Origin: G963663315 sp965214205
GTDB taxonomy: Bacteria > Pseudomonadota > Gammaproteobacteria > Arenicellales > Poriferihabitantaceae
Assembly: GCA_965214205.1 (NCBI GenBank)
Contig: OZ243941.1
Location: forward strand, 1,860,001-1,924,000
Length of the DNA stretch: 64,000 nt
Direction: 5' to 3'
Shown one piece after another: positions 16,734-25,906 of the stretch. The position numbers were made by a program, and so were the translations under genes. Position 1 is the stretch's first letter; every line of letters starts with the position of its first letter. The notes beneath the pieces were generated by a model. It saw only the letters and a program-made list of their open reading frames with translations, was not told the DNA's origin and searched no databases.

Positions 16734-17753
16734 ATGGACTTGCCATCCGCAAATCGTAAGCTGGCCGCCGGACAGAATCTGGAGCGCGATCAAATGAGCG
16801 CGGTCATGTCCCTGATCATGTCGGGCCAGGCTACAGACGCGCAAATCGCCTGTTTTCTGACGGCATTGATGATCAAGGGTGAAACCGTTGATGAGATTAC
16901 AGGGGCCGCGACTATCATGCGGGATCTGTCGGCGAAAGTATCCACCCGGTCAGACAGGATAGTCGATAGTGTCGGCACAGGAGGAGACGGCGCTCGCTTG
17001 TTCAATGTTTCCACCGCGAGCGCTCTGGTAGCCTGCGCCGCGGGCGCTACGGTCGCGAAACATGGAAACCGGGCCGCTACCGGCAATTCCGGTAGCGCCG
17101 ACGTGCTGGAGGCGGCTGGCGTCAATATCGCTATTTCCCCCGAACAGGTCGGTCAGTGTATTGATCAATGCGGGATCGGCTTCCTGTTCGCTCCGACGCA
17201 TCATTCAGCGATGCGGTTCGCCATCGGCCCACGCAAGGAGATCGGAATTCGAACTATTTTCAATTTACTTGGACCGCTTACAAATCCGGCTAATGCCCGC
17301 TATCAGCTTGCTGGAGTATTTAGCCAATCCTGGATTCGACCGATGGCGGAAGTTTATGCGCAACTGGGTAGTACCCACACTCTGGTGGTCAGTTCTGATG
17401 ATGGGCTTGATGAGATTTCGATTGCCGCCAGCACCCGGGTTACCGAGTTCAGGGACGGTTCTTACATTGAGTACGAAATCAGTCCTGAACAGTTTGGCAT
17501 ACGAAAATCCAGCCTTGACGCGATCACTGTTTCAGATTCCGGGCAAAGCCTGACCCTGATTCAGCAGGCGCTCAGTGGGCAGCGTGGCCCAACTTTCGAT
17601 ATAGTCGCGCTCAACGCCGGAGCTACGATTTATGCCGCGGACCTGGCAGATTCCATGCTCGACGGGGTGGAACAGGCGCGCGCGATTCTGTCAAACGGTG
17701 ACGGACTGGACAAGCTGAATGATCTGATTCGAGTCTCAAACTCATTGGATTGA
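16734..17753 (+). CDS. trpD: Anthranilate phosphoribosyltransferase
   Basis: Second step of tryptophan synthesis: transfers phosphoribose from PRPP to anthranilate. The 339-residue protein has the PRPP-binding GTGGDG near 81-86, FNVST, KHGNRAATGNSGSAD and LLGPLTNPA, with the typical helical N-terminal domain. It closely follows Pseudomonas TrpD in order and length. It stands alone: trpG and trpC, its usual partners, are not in the window, while trpB and trpA lie 5 kb away on the other strand. Its last 12 nt overlap the 3' end of the convergent DMT exporter gene. Confidence 0.96.
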   Translation: MDLPSANRKLAAGQNLERDQMSAVMSLIMSGQATDAQIACFLTALMIKGETVDEITGAATIMRDLSAKVSTRSDRIVDSVGTGGDGARLFNVSTASALVACAAGATVAKHGNRAATGNSGSADVLEAAGVNIAISPEQVGQCIDQCGIGFLFAPTHHSAMRFAIGPRKEIGIRTIFNLLGPLTNPANARYQLAGVFSQSWIRPMAEVYAQLGSTHTLVVSSDDGLDEISIAASTRVTEFRDGSYIEYEISPEQFGIRKSSLDAITVSDSGQSLTLIQQALSGQRGPTFDIVALNAGATIYAADLADSMLDGVEQARAILSNGDGLDKLNDLIRVSNSLD

Positions 17754-18626
17754 CCGACGCCTGGTCTGGATCAGGTAAATCCCGCACAAGACCAAAACCA
17801 GTGACAGCAGCATCTCCCGATTCAGGGATTCTGCCAGTAACAATACGCCCCATAAACTGCCCAGTACCGGTATCAGATAGTTGATTTGCGAGAATACGGT
17901 TGCGCCCAGCGCCCGGATAATGCGGAAATACAGAATAGCGGCAATCGCTGTCGGAAATACAGCGAGGATGAGCGTTGCGACAAGGCTGGGGGTTGATGGC
18001 TGGACCAGCAATGGGTCTTCAAACAGAAAAGCCAGAGGAATACTGAACAGAGTCGCGCACAAGGTGGTTCCGGTCGCCATCTTGTAGGGCGTAAACGCGG
18101 GGCGTAAACGTACAAAAACAGTGGTGAACGAATAACACAGCGCTCCCCCCAATACAGACAGCGTAGCAATCAGATATTCGCCGATTCCGGAAAGCGCAGA
18201 TACCCCGACCAGTGTCATCAAGCCTGAAAACCCAAACCCCAAACCGATAGACTTTCGCTTTGTGATCGGTTCTTCCGCAATGAAAAGATGAGCCAGGACA
18301 AAAGTGCTGATCGGCATGATGCCCATGCAGATGGCGGTCAGCGAACTGCTTATATGGGTTTCCCCCCAACTGATGAGCACAAACGGCAGACTGTTCCCAA
18401 GAGCGCCGGTCACTACATAGAGCAGGAGCGCCTGGGGGTGCAACGGAATCCATTCTCGCTTGATTGCCAGAAAAACACAGAAAATGAGAGCGGCGACAGT
18501 CAGACGGCAGGCCGTCAGGGTAAATGGCGGGATCGTTTCAACGCCGACCTTGATCAGGAAGAATGAAGCGCTCCAGATCACTGCCAGCAATAGCAAAAAG
18601 ACATACTCTGTAATATGATTTGGCAT
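17742..18626 (-). CDS. DMT-superfamily (EamA) metabolite exporter
   Basis: A 294-residue protein of ten predicted membrane helices arranged as two EamA repeats (about 8-140 and 150-290). The N-terminal VIWSASFFLIKVGVETIPP is typical of the drug/metabolite transporter family, and the second repeat ends with LIPVLGSLWGVLLLAESL. Members export amino acids or other small molecules; the substrate here is unknown. It is convergent and overlapping with trpD and divergent from the amidohydrolase gene 79 nt away. Confidence 0.9.
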   Translation of the reverse strand: MPNHITEYVFLLLLAVIWSASFFLIKVGVETIPPFTLTACRLTVAALIFCVFLAIKREWIPLHPQALLLYVVTGALGNSLPFVLISWGETHISSSLTAICMGIMPISTFVLAHLFIAEEPITKRKSIGLGFGFSGLMTLVGVSALSGIGEYLIATLSVLGGALCYSFTTVFVRLRPAFTPYKMATGTTLCATLFSIPLAFLFEDPLLVQPSTPSLVATLILAVFPTAIAAILYFRIIRALGATVFSQINYLIPVLGSLWGVLLLAESLNREMLLSLVLVLCGIYLIQTRRRSIQ

Positions 18627-18705
18627 TGCTCTGTTAAATACCCTGTGTGTCTTGTCTCAACTCCCTGAAAATCCGGCCCGACTGTTACTTGGCGCTTTTT
18701 GAAAA

Positions 18706-19482
18706 ATGTTTCCTGAAAGTGATCCATGCCCGTTTGAAGTCAGGAATTGCCAGGGGGCAGCGCCGATATTGATCGCCTGCGATCATGCCGGAAACCGGAT
18801 TCCGCAATACCTTGGAAATCTGGGTTTGAGCGATCACTGGTTGGATACGCATATTGCCTTGGATATCGGCGCAAGACAAGTAGCAATACAGTTATCCCGA
18901 TTGTTTGACGCTCCATTGATTCTGGCCAGGTATTCGCGGCTGGTGATTGACCTGAACCGGCATCTCGACGATCCGACTCTGATTGCGGACCAATCCGACC
19001 ATGTGCCGGTTCCAGGCAACCGGAACCTCGGGGAGGCGGACCGGAAACAGCGCATCGACCGATTTTTTTATCCGTACCACAAGCGCTATGGCGAGTTGGT
19101 CAGTGACATGATCGGGCGGCATCGCGATCCGGTCATTATCTCCGTGCACAGTTTCACGCCCTCCATGGACGGCTTCGACCGGCCCTGGCATTTCGGAGTG
19201 TTGCATGATCCGGGGGACGCTCTCGCCAGACGGCTGCTGGCGGCTTTCGCAAAATTTCCTGATCGGATAATCGGAGACAACCAGCCGTATCACGCTAACG
19301 ATCCCAGAGGGTACGCCAATCAGGTGCATGCCAACGACCGGGGGGTGAGTATGGCCATGCTGGAGATTCGCCAGGATTTGATCACTCGTGCACAGGACCA
19401 GGTCGATATTGCCAATCTGGTCTATGAGGCGCTGAATTCAGCCATTCGTGAATACCTGAATCAGTTACAATACGGCACATAG
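18706..19482 (+). CDS. N-formylglutamate amidohydrolase-family protein
   Basis: A 258-residue protein of the FGase family (PF05013 type). The hallmark ACDHAGNRIP near 24-33 supplies putative metal ligands, with DIGARQVA, RYSRLVIDLNR and ISVHSFTP following in family order. Classic members cleave N-formyl-L-glutamate in histidine degradation, but no hut genes are nearby, and this shorter branch is common in proteobacteria without a proven substrate. It is 24 nt upstream of aroC and may head the aroC-leuC-leuD transcript. No strong ribosome binding site precedes the ATG. Confidence 0.82.
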   Translation: MFPESDPCPFEVRNCQGAAPILIACDHAGNRIPQYLGNLGLSDHWLDTHIALDIGARQVAIQLSRLFDAPLILARYSRLVIDLNRHLDDPTLIADQSDHVPVPGNRNLGEADRKQRIDRFFYPYHKRYGELVSDMIGRHRDPVIISVHSFTPSMDGFDRPWHFGVLHDPGDALARRLLAAFAKFPDRIIGDNQPYHANDPRGYANQVHANDRGVSMAMLEIRQDLITRAQDQVDIANLVYEALNSAIREYLNQLQYGT

Positions 19483-19506
19483 CTACCCTTATATACCCAA
19501 GTCAAA

Positions 19507-20568
19507 GTGTCTGGAAACAGTTTCGGGAAATTATTTACCCTGACCACATTTGGAGAAAGCCACGGCGTCGCGCTCGGCGCTGTCGTCGATGGCTGCCCCC
19601 CCGGTATGGCCTTGTCCGAAGAGGATTTGCAAAAGGACCTGGATCGCAGAAAACCGGGGAAATCGAAGTTTACAACCCAGAGAAAGGAAAGCGACCGGGT
19701 TGAGATACTGTCTGGAGTATTTGAAGGAAAAACCACCGGTACACCGATTGGTCTTCTGATTAGTAATCAGGATCAGCGTTCGCGGGACTACGACAAGATC
19801 AAGGATCGTTTCCGCCCCGGTCATGCCGATTTTACTTATACCGGTAAATACGGGTTTCGTGATTATCGTGGGGGCGGACGATCCTCAGCCAGGGAAACCA
19901 CGATGCGGGTTGCCGCCGGAGGAATTGCAAAGAAATATCTGACACAAACCTGTGGTATCTCAATCCGGGGATGTGTTTATCAGATCGGGAATATCCAGGT
20001 TGATCTCAAAAACTGGGATGAGGTGGAAAACAATCCTTTTTTCGCTGGTGACGCTAATCGGGTTGCTGATCTGGAAAGGCTGATCAGCCAAACCCGCAAA
20101 GCCGGAGACTCGGTTGGCGCCGGGATTTATGTCGAGGCGACCGGCATGCCGATTGGGCTGGGAGAGCCGGTCTTTGACAGACTCGATGCAGACATAGCCA
20201 AAGCGATGCTCAGTATCAACGCATCAAAAGGCGTGGAGATCGGGGCGGGTTTCGATGCGATCAGCCAGCTCGGATCAGAACATCGCGACCCGATTACGCC
20301 CGCCGGCTTTCAGTCGAATCACTCCGGCGGTACGCTTGGTGGTATTTCCAGCGGGCAGGACATCCGCGTCCGGGTTGCGTTCAAACCGACTTCCAGTATC
20401 CAGGTTCCGGGGCGAACCATCAACCTTGCGAATCAGTCGGTCGATGTGGTCACCACCGGGCGCCATGATCCCTGTGTCGGTATACGCGCAGTTCCGATTG
20501 CAGAAGCCATGCTGGCATTGGTATTGATGGATCACTTATTGCGCGACCGGGCGCAGAACATTCGATAA
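19507..20568 (+). CDS. aroC: Chorismate synthase
   Basis: Last step of the shikimate pathway: converts EPSP to chorismate using reduced FMN. The 353-residue protein has all three family signatures: TTFGESHGVALG at the start, RPGHADFTY near 103, and GGGRSSARETTMRVAAG near 123-139, plus SNHSGGTLGGISSG near 274. The start is GTG at 19507, giving the standard MSGN-FGKLF N-terminus. leuC begins 12 nt after the stop. Confidence 0.98.
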   Translation: MSGNSFGKLFTLTTFGESHGVALGAVVDGCPPGMALSEEDLQKDLDRRKPGKSKFTTQRKESDRVEILSGVFEGKTTGTPIGLLISNQDQRSRDYDKIKDRFRPGHADFTYTGKYGFRDYRGGGRSSARETTMRVAAGGIAKKYLTQTCGISIRGCVYQIGNIQVDLKNWDEVENNPFFAGDANRVADLERLISQTRKAGDSVGAGIYVEATGMPIGLGEPVFDRLDADIAKAMLSINASKGVEIGAGFDAISQLGSEHRDPITPAGFQSNHSGGTLGGISSGQDIRVRVAFKPTSSIQVPGRTINLANQSVDVVTTGRHDPCVGIRAVPIAEAMLALVLMDHLLRDRAQNIR

Positions 20569-20580
20569 TTTACAACCAAT

Positions 20581-22002
20581 ATGCAGACGGATAATAAAAT
20601 GACTCCTCAAACTCTATACGACAAACTCTGGGAACAACATGTGGTGCACACGGAAGACAGCGGCGCGGCGTTAATCTATATTGACCGCCACCTCGTCCAC
20701 GAAGTGACCTCCCCACAGGCATTCGAGGGTCTGCATCTGTCCGGGCGTAAACCCTGGCGCGCCGGCTCCATGATTGCGGTGCCTGATCACAATGTGCCCA
20801 CGACCACCGACAGCCAGGAGGTGGATGATCCGGTTTCCCGGCTTCAGATCGCCACCCTGGACCAGAACTGCAATCATTTCGGCATTACCGAGTTCGACAT
20901 GTCGGACCCGCGTCAGGGGATCGTCCATGTGATCAGCCCGGAACAGGGGGCGACCCTGCCGGGCATGACCATTGTCTGCGGGGATTCCCATACCTCGACG
21001 CATGGCGCTTTCGGCGCTCTGGCGTTCGGCATCGGCACATCGGAGGTGGAGCACGTGATGGCAACCCAGTGCCTGATCACCCGGAAATCAAAAAACATGA
21101 AGGTATCGCTGAACGGCAAACTGCGAAAAGGGGTTACCGCCAAGGATATGGTATTGGCCGTGATCGGTGAGATCGGCGCTGCGGGTGGAACCGGGTACGC
21201 CATCGAGTTCACGGGCGACGCCATCACCGGACTGAGTATGGAAGGCCGGATGACTGTATGCAACATGGCGATCGAGGCGGGAGCGCGCTCCGGCATGATC
21301 GCGGTCGATCAGACCACCATTGATTACCTGAAGGGGCGCCCATTCGCGCCAACCGGGGATCTCTGGGATCAAGCCGTAGCTGGCTGGGTGAATCTGCACA
21401 GCGACGAAGACGCTGTTTTCGATACGGAAGTTCATATCGACGCTTCCGCGATTCCTCCCCAGGTGACCTGGGGCACGTCACCGGAGATGGTGGTCAGTAT
21501 TGATGACTCGGTCCCGGACCCGCAAGATGAGTCCGATCCGGTCAGGAAGGAAGGCATGGAAAACGCGCTCACCTATATGGGGTTGTCCGCCGGCACTCCG
21601 ATAGCGGAAATAGACCTGGACTTGGTGTTCATCGGGTCCTGCACCAACAGCCGGATCGAGGATTTGCGTGAGGCCGCCCAGATCGTCAACGGCCGCAAGG
21701 TCGCTAACAATATTAAGCAGGCCCTGGTCGTGCCGGGTTCCGGCCTGATCAAGTCCCAGGCTGAATCAGAAGGCTTGCACCGGATTTTCATGGATGCCGG
21801 GTTCGAATGGAGAAACCCGGGTTGTTCGATGTGTCTGGCGATGAACGCGGACCGTCTGCAGCCCGGCGAGCGCTGCGCCTCGACTTCCAATAGAAATTTT
21901 GAAGGACGGCAGGGGCAGGGGGGTCGCACCCATCTTGTCTCTCCGGCCATGGCGGCGGCGGCGGCCGTTGCCGGACACTTCACCGACCCGGAGAGATTGT
22001 AA
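20581..22002 (+). CDS. leuC: 3-isopropylmalate dehydratase large subunit
   Basis: With LeuD it isomerises 2- to 3-isopropylmalate in leucine synthesis. The 473-residue protein carries the 4Fe-4S cysteines in GSCTNSR (near 354) and PGCSMCLAMN (near 414-420), and the aconitase-family GDSHTSTHGAFG. The start could be ATG at 20581 or ATG at 20599 (MTPQTLYDKLWEQHVV), which is closer to the family start. leuD follows after 2 nt. leuA and leuB are not in the window. Confidence 0.97.
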   Translation: MQTDNKMTPQTLYDKLWEQHVVHTEDSGAALIYIDRHLVHEVTSPQAFEGLHLSGRKPWRAGSMIAVPDHNVPTTTDSQEVDDPVSRLQIATLDQNCNHFGITEFDMSDPRQGIVHVISPEQGATLPGMTIVCGDSHTSTHGAFGALAFGIGTSEVEHVMATQCLITRKSKNMKVSLNGKLRKGVTAKDMVLAVIGEIGAAGGTGYAIEFTGDAITGLSMEGRMTVCNMAIEAGARSGMIAVDQTTIDYLKGRPFAPTGDLWDQAVAGWVNLHSDEDAVFDTEVHIDASAIPPQVTWGTSPEMVVSIDDSVPDPQDESDPVRKEGMENALTYMGLSAGTPIAEIDLDLVFIGSCTNSRIEDLREAAQIVNGRKVANNIKQALVVPGSGLIKSQAESEGLHRIFMDAGFEWRNPGCSMCLAMNADRLQPGERCASTSNRNFEGRQGQGGRTHLVSPAMAAAAAVAGHFTDPERL

Positions 22003-22004
22003 CC

Positions 22005-22652
22005 ATGGAAAAATTTACCACCCTGACCGGAATCGTCATGCCGTTGGACCGCTCCAATGTGGATACCGACGCCATCATTCCGAAGCAATTCCTGAAATCC
22101 ATCAAAAGGACCGGGTTTGGGCCGAATCTGTTCGACGAATGGCGTTATCTGGATCACGGCGAGCCGGGTATGGACAACAGCAATCGCAAGATTAACCCCG
22201 ACTTCATCCTGAACTTTCCTCGCTACGAGAATGCGGAAATCCTGCTCGCGAGAGAGAATTTCGGCTGCGGTTCATCCAGGGAACACGCCCCGTGGGCTTT
22301 GCTGGATTACGGTTTCCGATGTATTATCGCGCCGAGCTTCGCCGATATATTCTTCAATAATTGCTTTAAGAACGGGATATTACCCGTTGTTCTGGATGGA
22401 AAAATAGTTGGAGACTTGTTTGTTTTGGTAGAAAATAATCCGGAGTTTTCCATCCGGGTTGATCTGGCGGATCAGCTTATCGAATTGCCGGATGGAACGA
22501 CGCATGGATTCGAGGTGGCCTCCGACCGTAAGCATGCCCTGCTCCACGGCCTGGATGACATCGCGTTGACTCTGGAAAAGGCGGACCTGATACAGGAATA
22601 CGAAGCCCGCCACAAGGCGGAAGCGCCCTGGTTGTTTGATCAGGCGGCATAA
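22005..22652 (+). CDS. leuD: 3-isopropylmalate dehydratase small subunit
   Basis: The swivelling domain partner of LeuC. The 215-residue protein contains VMPLDRSNVDTDAIIPKQFLK near the start, the core NFGCGSSREHAPWAL near 86-100, and FADIFFNNCFKNGILP. Length matches family norms (about 200-215). It starts 2 nt after leuC, so the two subunits are made together. It converges with trpA across 33 nt with no clear terminator. Confidence 0.97.
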   Translation: MEKFTTLTGIVMPLDRSNVDTDAIIPKQFLKSIKRTGFGPNLFDEWRYLDHGEPGMDNSNRKINPDFILNFPRYENAEILLARENFGCGSSREHAPWALLDYGFRCIIAPSFADIFFNNCFKNGILPVVLDGKIVGDLFVLVENNPEFSIRVDLADQLIELPDGTTHGFEVASDRKHALLHGLDDIALTLEKADLIQEYEARHKAEAPWLFDQAA

Positions 22653-22685
22653 GAGGCAACACAACTCATAACTCCCCCGCAGGCC

Positions 22686-23504
22686 TTATCTGACGCCCGA
22701 CGCGAGGTTGCTGACGAGGTGGTGGAGGTCTGAAACGATTTCGTCTTTTGACTGCCCGGTTTCCAGGCCCTTTCTGACGATGTCCACCAGCGCCGAGCCA
22801 ACCACCGCGGCGTCGGCGACGGAGGCAATTTCCCGAGTCTGATCCGGTGTTTTCAGGCCGAATCCAACCGCTACCGGCAGACTTGTCTGGTTCCTGATCC
22901 GGTCAAGGGCGGACTCGACATCGGTCAGCGCCGCCGAACGGGTGCCGGTGATACCGGCTATCGAAACATGATAGACGAACCCGGAGCTGTTTCTCAGTAT
23001 CGTCTGCAATCGGGCCGCGTCCGAGGTCGGGGTCGTCAGCCTGATCCAGTTCAGTCCGGCGGTCATGCAGGGATGGCATAACTCGTCGTCTTCCTCGGGC
23101 GGCAGGTCCACGATAATCAGGCCGTCCACTCCCGCGTTGATAGCGTCGCCGATAAATCGCTGATTGCCGTAGCAATGTATGGGGTTGTAATAACCCATCA
23201 GTATGATCGGGGTCTCACCATCCTGTTTGCGGAATTCGGCCACCATGCCCAAAGTTTTTACCAACGTGACGCCGCTCGCAAGCGCCCGCAGGTTGGCGAG
23301 CTGTATGGCTGGTCCATCCGCCATCGGGTCGGAAAACGGCATTCCCAGCTCGATCAGGTCGGCGCCAGCGGCGGGCAGGCCGTTCAGGATTTTCTGGGCT
23401 GTTTCCTGGTCCGGGTCACCGGCCGTGATGAACGTCACCAGCCCGGCGCGGCCTTCGGATTTCAATTTAGCGAATCTTTTCTGGATTCGATCAGGTCGGC
23501 TCAT
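22686..23504 (-). CDS. trpA: Tryptophan synthase alpha chain
   Basis: Cleaves indole-3-glycerol phosphate and channels indole to TrpB. With ATG at 23504 the protein has 272 residues; catalytic E52 (LIELGMPFSD) and D63 (PMADGP) match E. coli Glu49 and Asp60. This start has GGGAGG 6 nt upstream; longer in-frame readings, up to 23600, have no family counterpart. It follows trpB by 49 nt and ends the proW-proX-proV-trpB-trpA series. Confidence 0.96.
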   Translation of the reverse strand: MSRPDRIQKRFAKLKSEGRAGLVTFITAGDPDQETAQKILNGLPAAGADLIELGMPFSDPMADGPAIQLANLRALASGVTLVKTLGMVAEFRKQDGETPIILMGYYNPIHCYGNQRFIGDAINAGVDGLIIVDLPPEEDDELCHPCMTAGLNWIRLTTPTSDAARLQTILRNSSGFVYHVSIAGITGTRSAALTDVESALDRIRNQTSLPVAVGFGLKTPDQTREIASVADAAVVGSALVDIVRKGLETGQSKDEIVSDLHHLVSNLASGVR

Positions 23505-23553
23505 GTCCATCCTCCCGGCGCTTCGTTCATTTCCGTCATTTATACGATATCGC

Positions 23554-24795
23554 CTATACAATATCACCGTGTCCAAGCGCCTTGGCCACGGTGAAAACAT
23601 CCTTGTCCCCCCGACCGCAAAGGTTCATGATCAGGAGTTGGTCGGTAGACATGTCGGGTGCGATTTTTGCCACATGCGCCAGGGCATGGGCAGGTTCGAG
23701 CGCAGGAATGATGCCTTCGGTCCGGCAGCATAACTGGAAAGCGTCCAGAGCTTCCTGGTCGGTAACGGACACATATTCGACCCGGCCCATTTCATGCAGC
23801 CAGGAGTGCTCCGGGCCGATACCGGGATAATCCAGTCCCGCGGAAATCGAATGAGCGTCATAAATCTGGCCATCGTCCGTCTGCAGCAGATACGTGCGGT
23901 TGCCATGCAGTACGCCGGGCTTGCCGCCGCTCAAGGATGCCGCGTGCTTGCCGGTCTCAATGCCGTGTCCGGCAGCTTCGACGCCGATGATCGAGACTGC
24001 GTCATCATCCAGGAACGGATGAAATAATCCGATGGCGTTGGAACCTCCTCCAATGCAGGCCAGGACCGTGTCCGGCAGCCGGCCTTCCGCGGCCAGTATC
24101 TGCTGGCGCGCCTCCCGGCCAATGACCGATTGGAAATCCCGGACCATTTCCGGGTAGGGATGAGGGCCAGCGGCGGTGCCGATGATATAGAAGGTATCCT
24201 CCACATTGGCGACCCAGTCCCGCAAGGCGTCGTTCATGGCGTCCTTCAATGTGGCGGTGCCACTCGTCACCGGTACGATTTCAGCGCCGAGCAGCTTCAT
24301 GCGAAAAACATTGGGCGCCTGTCTCTCGATATCGGTTTCCCCCATATAGACCACGCAAGGCAGGTCGAACAACGCGCATACGGTCGCAGTCGCGACTCCA
24401 TGCTGCCCGGCTCCGGTCTCCGCGATGATACGCCGCTTCCCCATGCGTTTGGCCAGCAATATCTGTCCCAGCGTGTTATTGATCTTGTGGGCGCCGGTAT
24501 GGTTCAACTCGTCGCGTTTGAAGTAGATCTTCGCCCCGCCAAGCTCTTTGGTCAGGCGTTCGGCAAAATAAAGCGGGCTGGGTCTGCCCACATAATCGCG
24601 CGCATAGTAGTCCAGCTCCGCCATGAAACCAGGATCGTTCCGGTACTTGTTGTAGGCGGCCTCGACTTCCAGAACCAGCGGCATCAGGGTTTCCGCGACG
24701 AAACGGCCGCCGAAAATTCCGAAGTGTCCGTTGTCGTCCGGGCCGGAGCGCCAGGACTCCGGCCGGGGGCTGGCGCCTGTCGTGTTATCTGTCAT
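23554..24795 (-). CDS. trpB: Tryptophan synthase beta chain
   Basis: PLP enzyme that condenses indole with serine. The 413-residue protein has the PLP lysine K104 in HTGAHKINN, AETGAGQHGVATA, the phosphate-binding GGGSNAIG, and the C-terminal NLCGRGDKD. Its ATG overlaps the proV stop by one nucleotide (TGATG), so translation is probably coupled to the betaine transporter ATPase, an odd neighbour: trpF normally precedes trpB. Confidence 0.97.
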   Translation of the reverse strand: MTDNTTGASPRPESWRSGPDDNGHFGIFGGRFVAETLMPLVLEVEAAYNKYRNDPGFMAELDYYARDYVGRPSPLYFAERLTKELGGAKIYFKRDELNHTGAHKINNTLGQILLAKRMGKRRIIAETGAGQHGVATATVCALFDLPCVVYMGETDIERQAPNVFRMKLLGAEIVPVTSGTATLKDAMNDALRDWVANVEDTFYIIGTAAGPHPYPEMVRDFQSVIGREARQQILAAEGRLPDTVLACIGGGSNAIGLFHPFLDDDAVSIIGVEAAGHGIETGKHAASLSGGKPGVLHGNRTYLLQTDDGQIYDAHSISAGLDYPGIGPEHSWLHEMGRVEYVSVTDQEALDAFQLCCRTEGIIPALEPAHALAHVAKIAPDMSTDQLLIMNLCGRGDKDVFTVAKALGHGDIV

Positions 24796-25826
24796 CAGGA
24801 TTTACTGTTCATCGCTTTTAACATCATGGACTGATTCAATTCGCCGACCAACTGCCCGTCGTCATTGACTACGGCCAGCGCGGATTCGGACTCGGACGCG
24901 AGATCAATCAACGAATCCAGCTTGGCATCCGCGTTCACCACCGGAGCGGCGCCATTCAGAGACACGGTCGAGACCTTGCCCATGATCTTGCCGACACTGA
25001 GCACCTTGTATCGTGGTACGTCCTCGGTGAATTCACGGACATAATCATCAGCCGGAGCAGCCACCAGTTCTTCCGGGGTGCCGATCTGGGAAGTTTCCCC
25101 GTCTTTCATGATCGCGATATGGTCGCCCATCTTGATCGCTTCGAGAAAATCATGCGTGATGAAAACCATCGTTTTATGCACCTTTCGCTGGAGGTCCAGC
25201 AACTCATCCTGCATTTCCCGGCGGATCAGCGGGTCCAGCGCGCTGAACGGCTCATCAAAAATCATGATCTCGGGATCCACCGCCAGGGCACGCGCCAGCC
25301 CGACCCGCTGCTGCATACCGCCGGACAATTCCCGGGGATAATGGCTTTCCCATCCGCCCAGACCCACCATTTCCAGCACCTCCATGGCCTTGTCGGTTCT
25401 TTCCTGTACCGAGACCCCCCGGATTTCAAGGCCGAACGCGATATTGTCCACAATTTTGCGATGGGGAAACAACCCGAAATGCTGAAACACCATGCTCATT
25501 TTATTGCGGCGCAGATCAATCAGTTGAGCGGAGCTCATTTTCATCACATCCTCGCCGTCTATCAATACTTCCCCGGCGGTCGGCTCGATCAGTCGGTGCA
25601 GACACCTTACCAGCGTCGATTTCCCGCTGCCCGACAATCCCATCACGACAAACGTCTCACCCTGTTCAACCCGGAAAGACATATCCCGCACACCGACCAC
25701 ATGGTTGGTCCGGGTCTGCAATTCGGCGCGGGTCAGGGAATGATCCAGATTCTTCAGGACGGTTTTCGGGTTCGGCCCGAATATCTTCCAGATATGGTTG
25801 CAGGCGATTTTTGCAGAGGAATTCAT
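24795..25826 (-). CDS. proV: Glycine betaine/proline ABC transporter ATPase (ProV/OpuAA type)
   Basis: ATPase of a compatible-solute uptake system. The 343-residue protein has Walker A GLSGSGKS at 63-70, signature LSGGMQQRVGLARAL near 172, Walker B IMIFDEPFSALDP and the H-loop FITHD. Residues about 275-343 keep a regulatory CBS-like tail, shorter than in E. coli ProV (400 residues). The ATG at 25826 has no obvious ribosome binding site and lies just below a strong terminator that separates it from proX. trpB overlaps its stop codon. Confidence 0.94.
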   Translation of the reverse strand: MNSSAKIACNHIWKIFGPNPKTVLKNLDHSLTRAELQTRTNHVVGVRDMSFRVEQGETFVVMGLSGSGKSTLVRCLHRLIEPTAGEVLIDGEDVMKMSSAQLIDLRRNKMSMVFQHFGLFPHRKIVDNIAFGLEIRGVSVQERTDKAMEVLEMVGLGGWESHYPRELSGGMQQRVGLARALAVDPEIMIFDEPFSALDPLIRREMQDELLDLQRKVHKTMVFITHDFLEAIKMGDHIAIMKDGETSQIGTPEELVAAPADDYVREFTEDVPRYKVLSVGKIMGKVSTVSLNGAAPVVNADAKLDSLIDLASESESALAVVNDDGQLVGELNQSMMLKAMNSKS

Positions 25827-25857
25827 CGACAGAAAGTATCAGAAACAGGCGCATAAA

Positions 25858-25885
25858 AAAAGACCTCGCATGAACGAGGTCTTTT
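25858..25885 (-). terminator. strong intrinsic terminator between proX and proV
   Basis: On the minus strand an 11-bp stem AAAAGACCTCG (25885-25875) pairs with CGAGGTCTTTT (25868-25858) around a 6-nt loop, and the T-run continues to 25855. It begins 22 nt after the proX stop and lies 32 nt before the proV start, all on the same strand, so it should lower proV-trpBA transcription relative to proX. Confidence 0.9.
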
Positions 25886-25906
25886 CGTGGTCCGTTTGAA
25901 AAAGAA

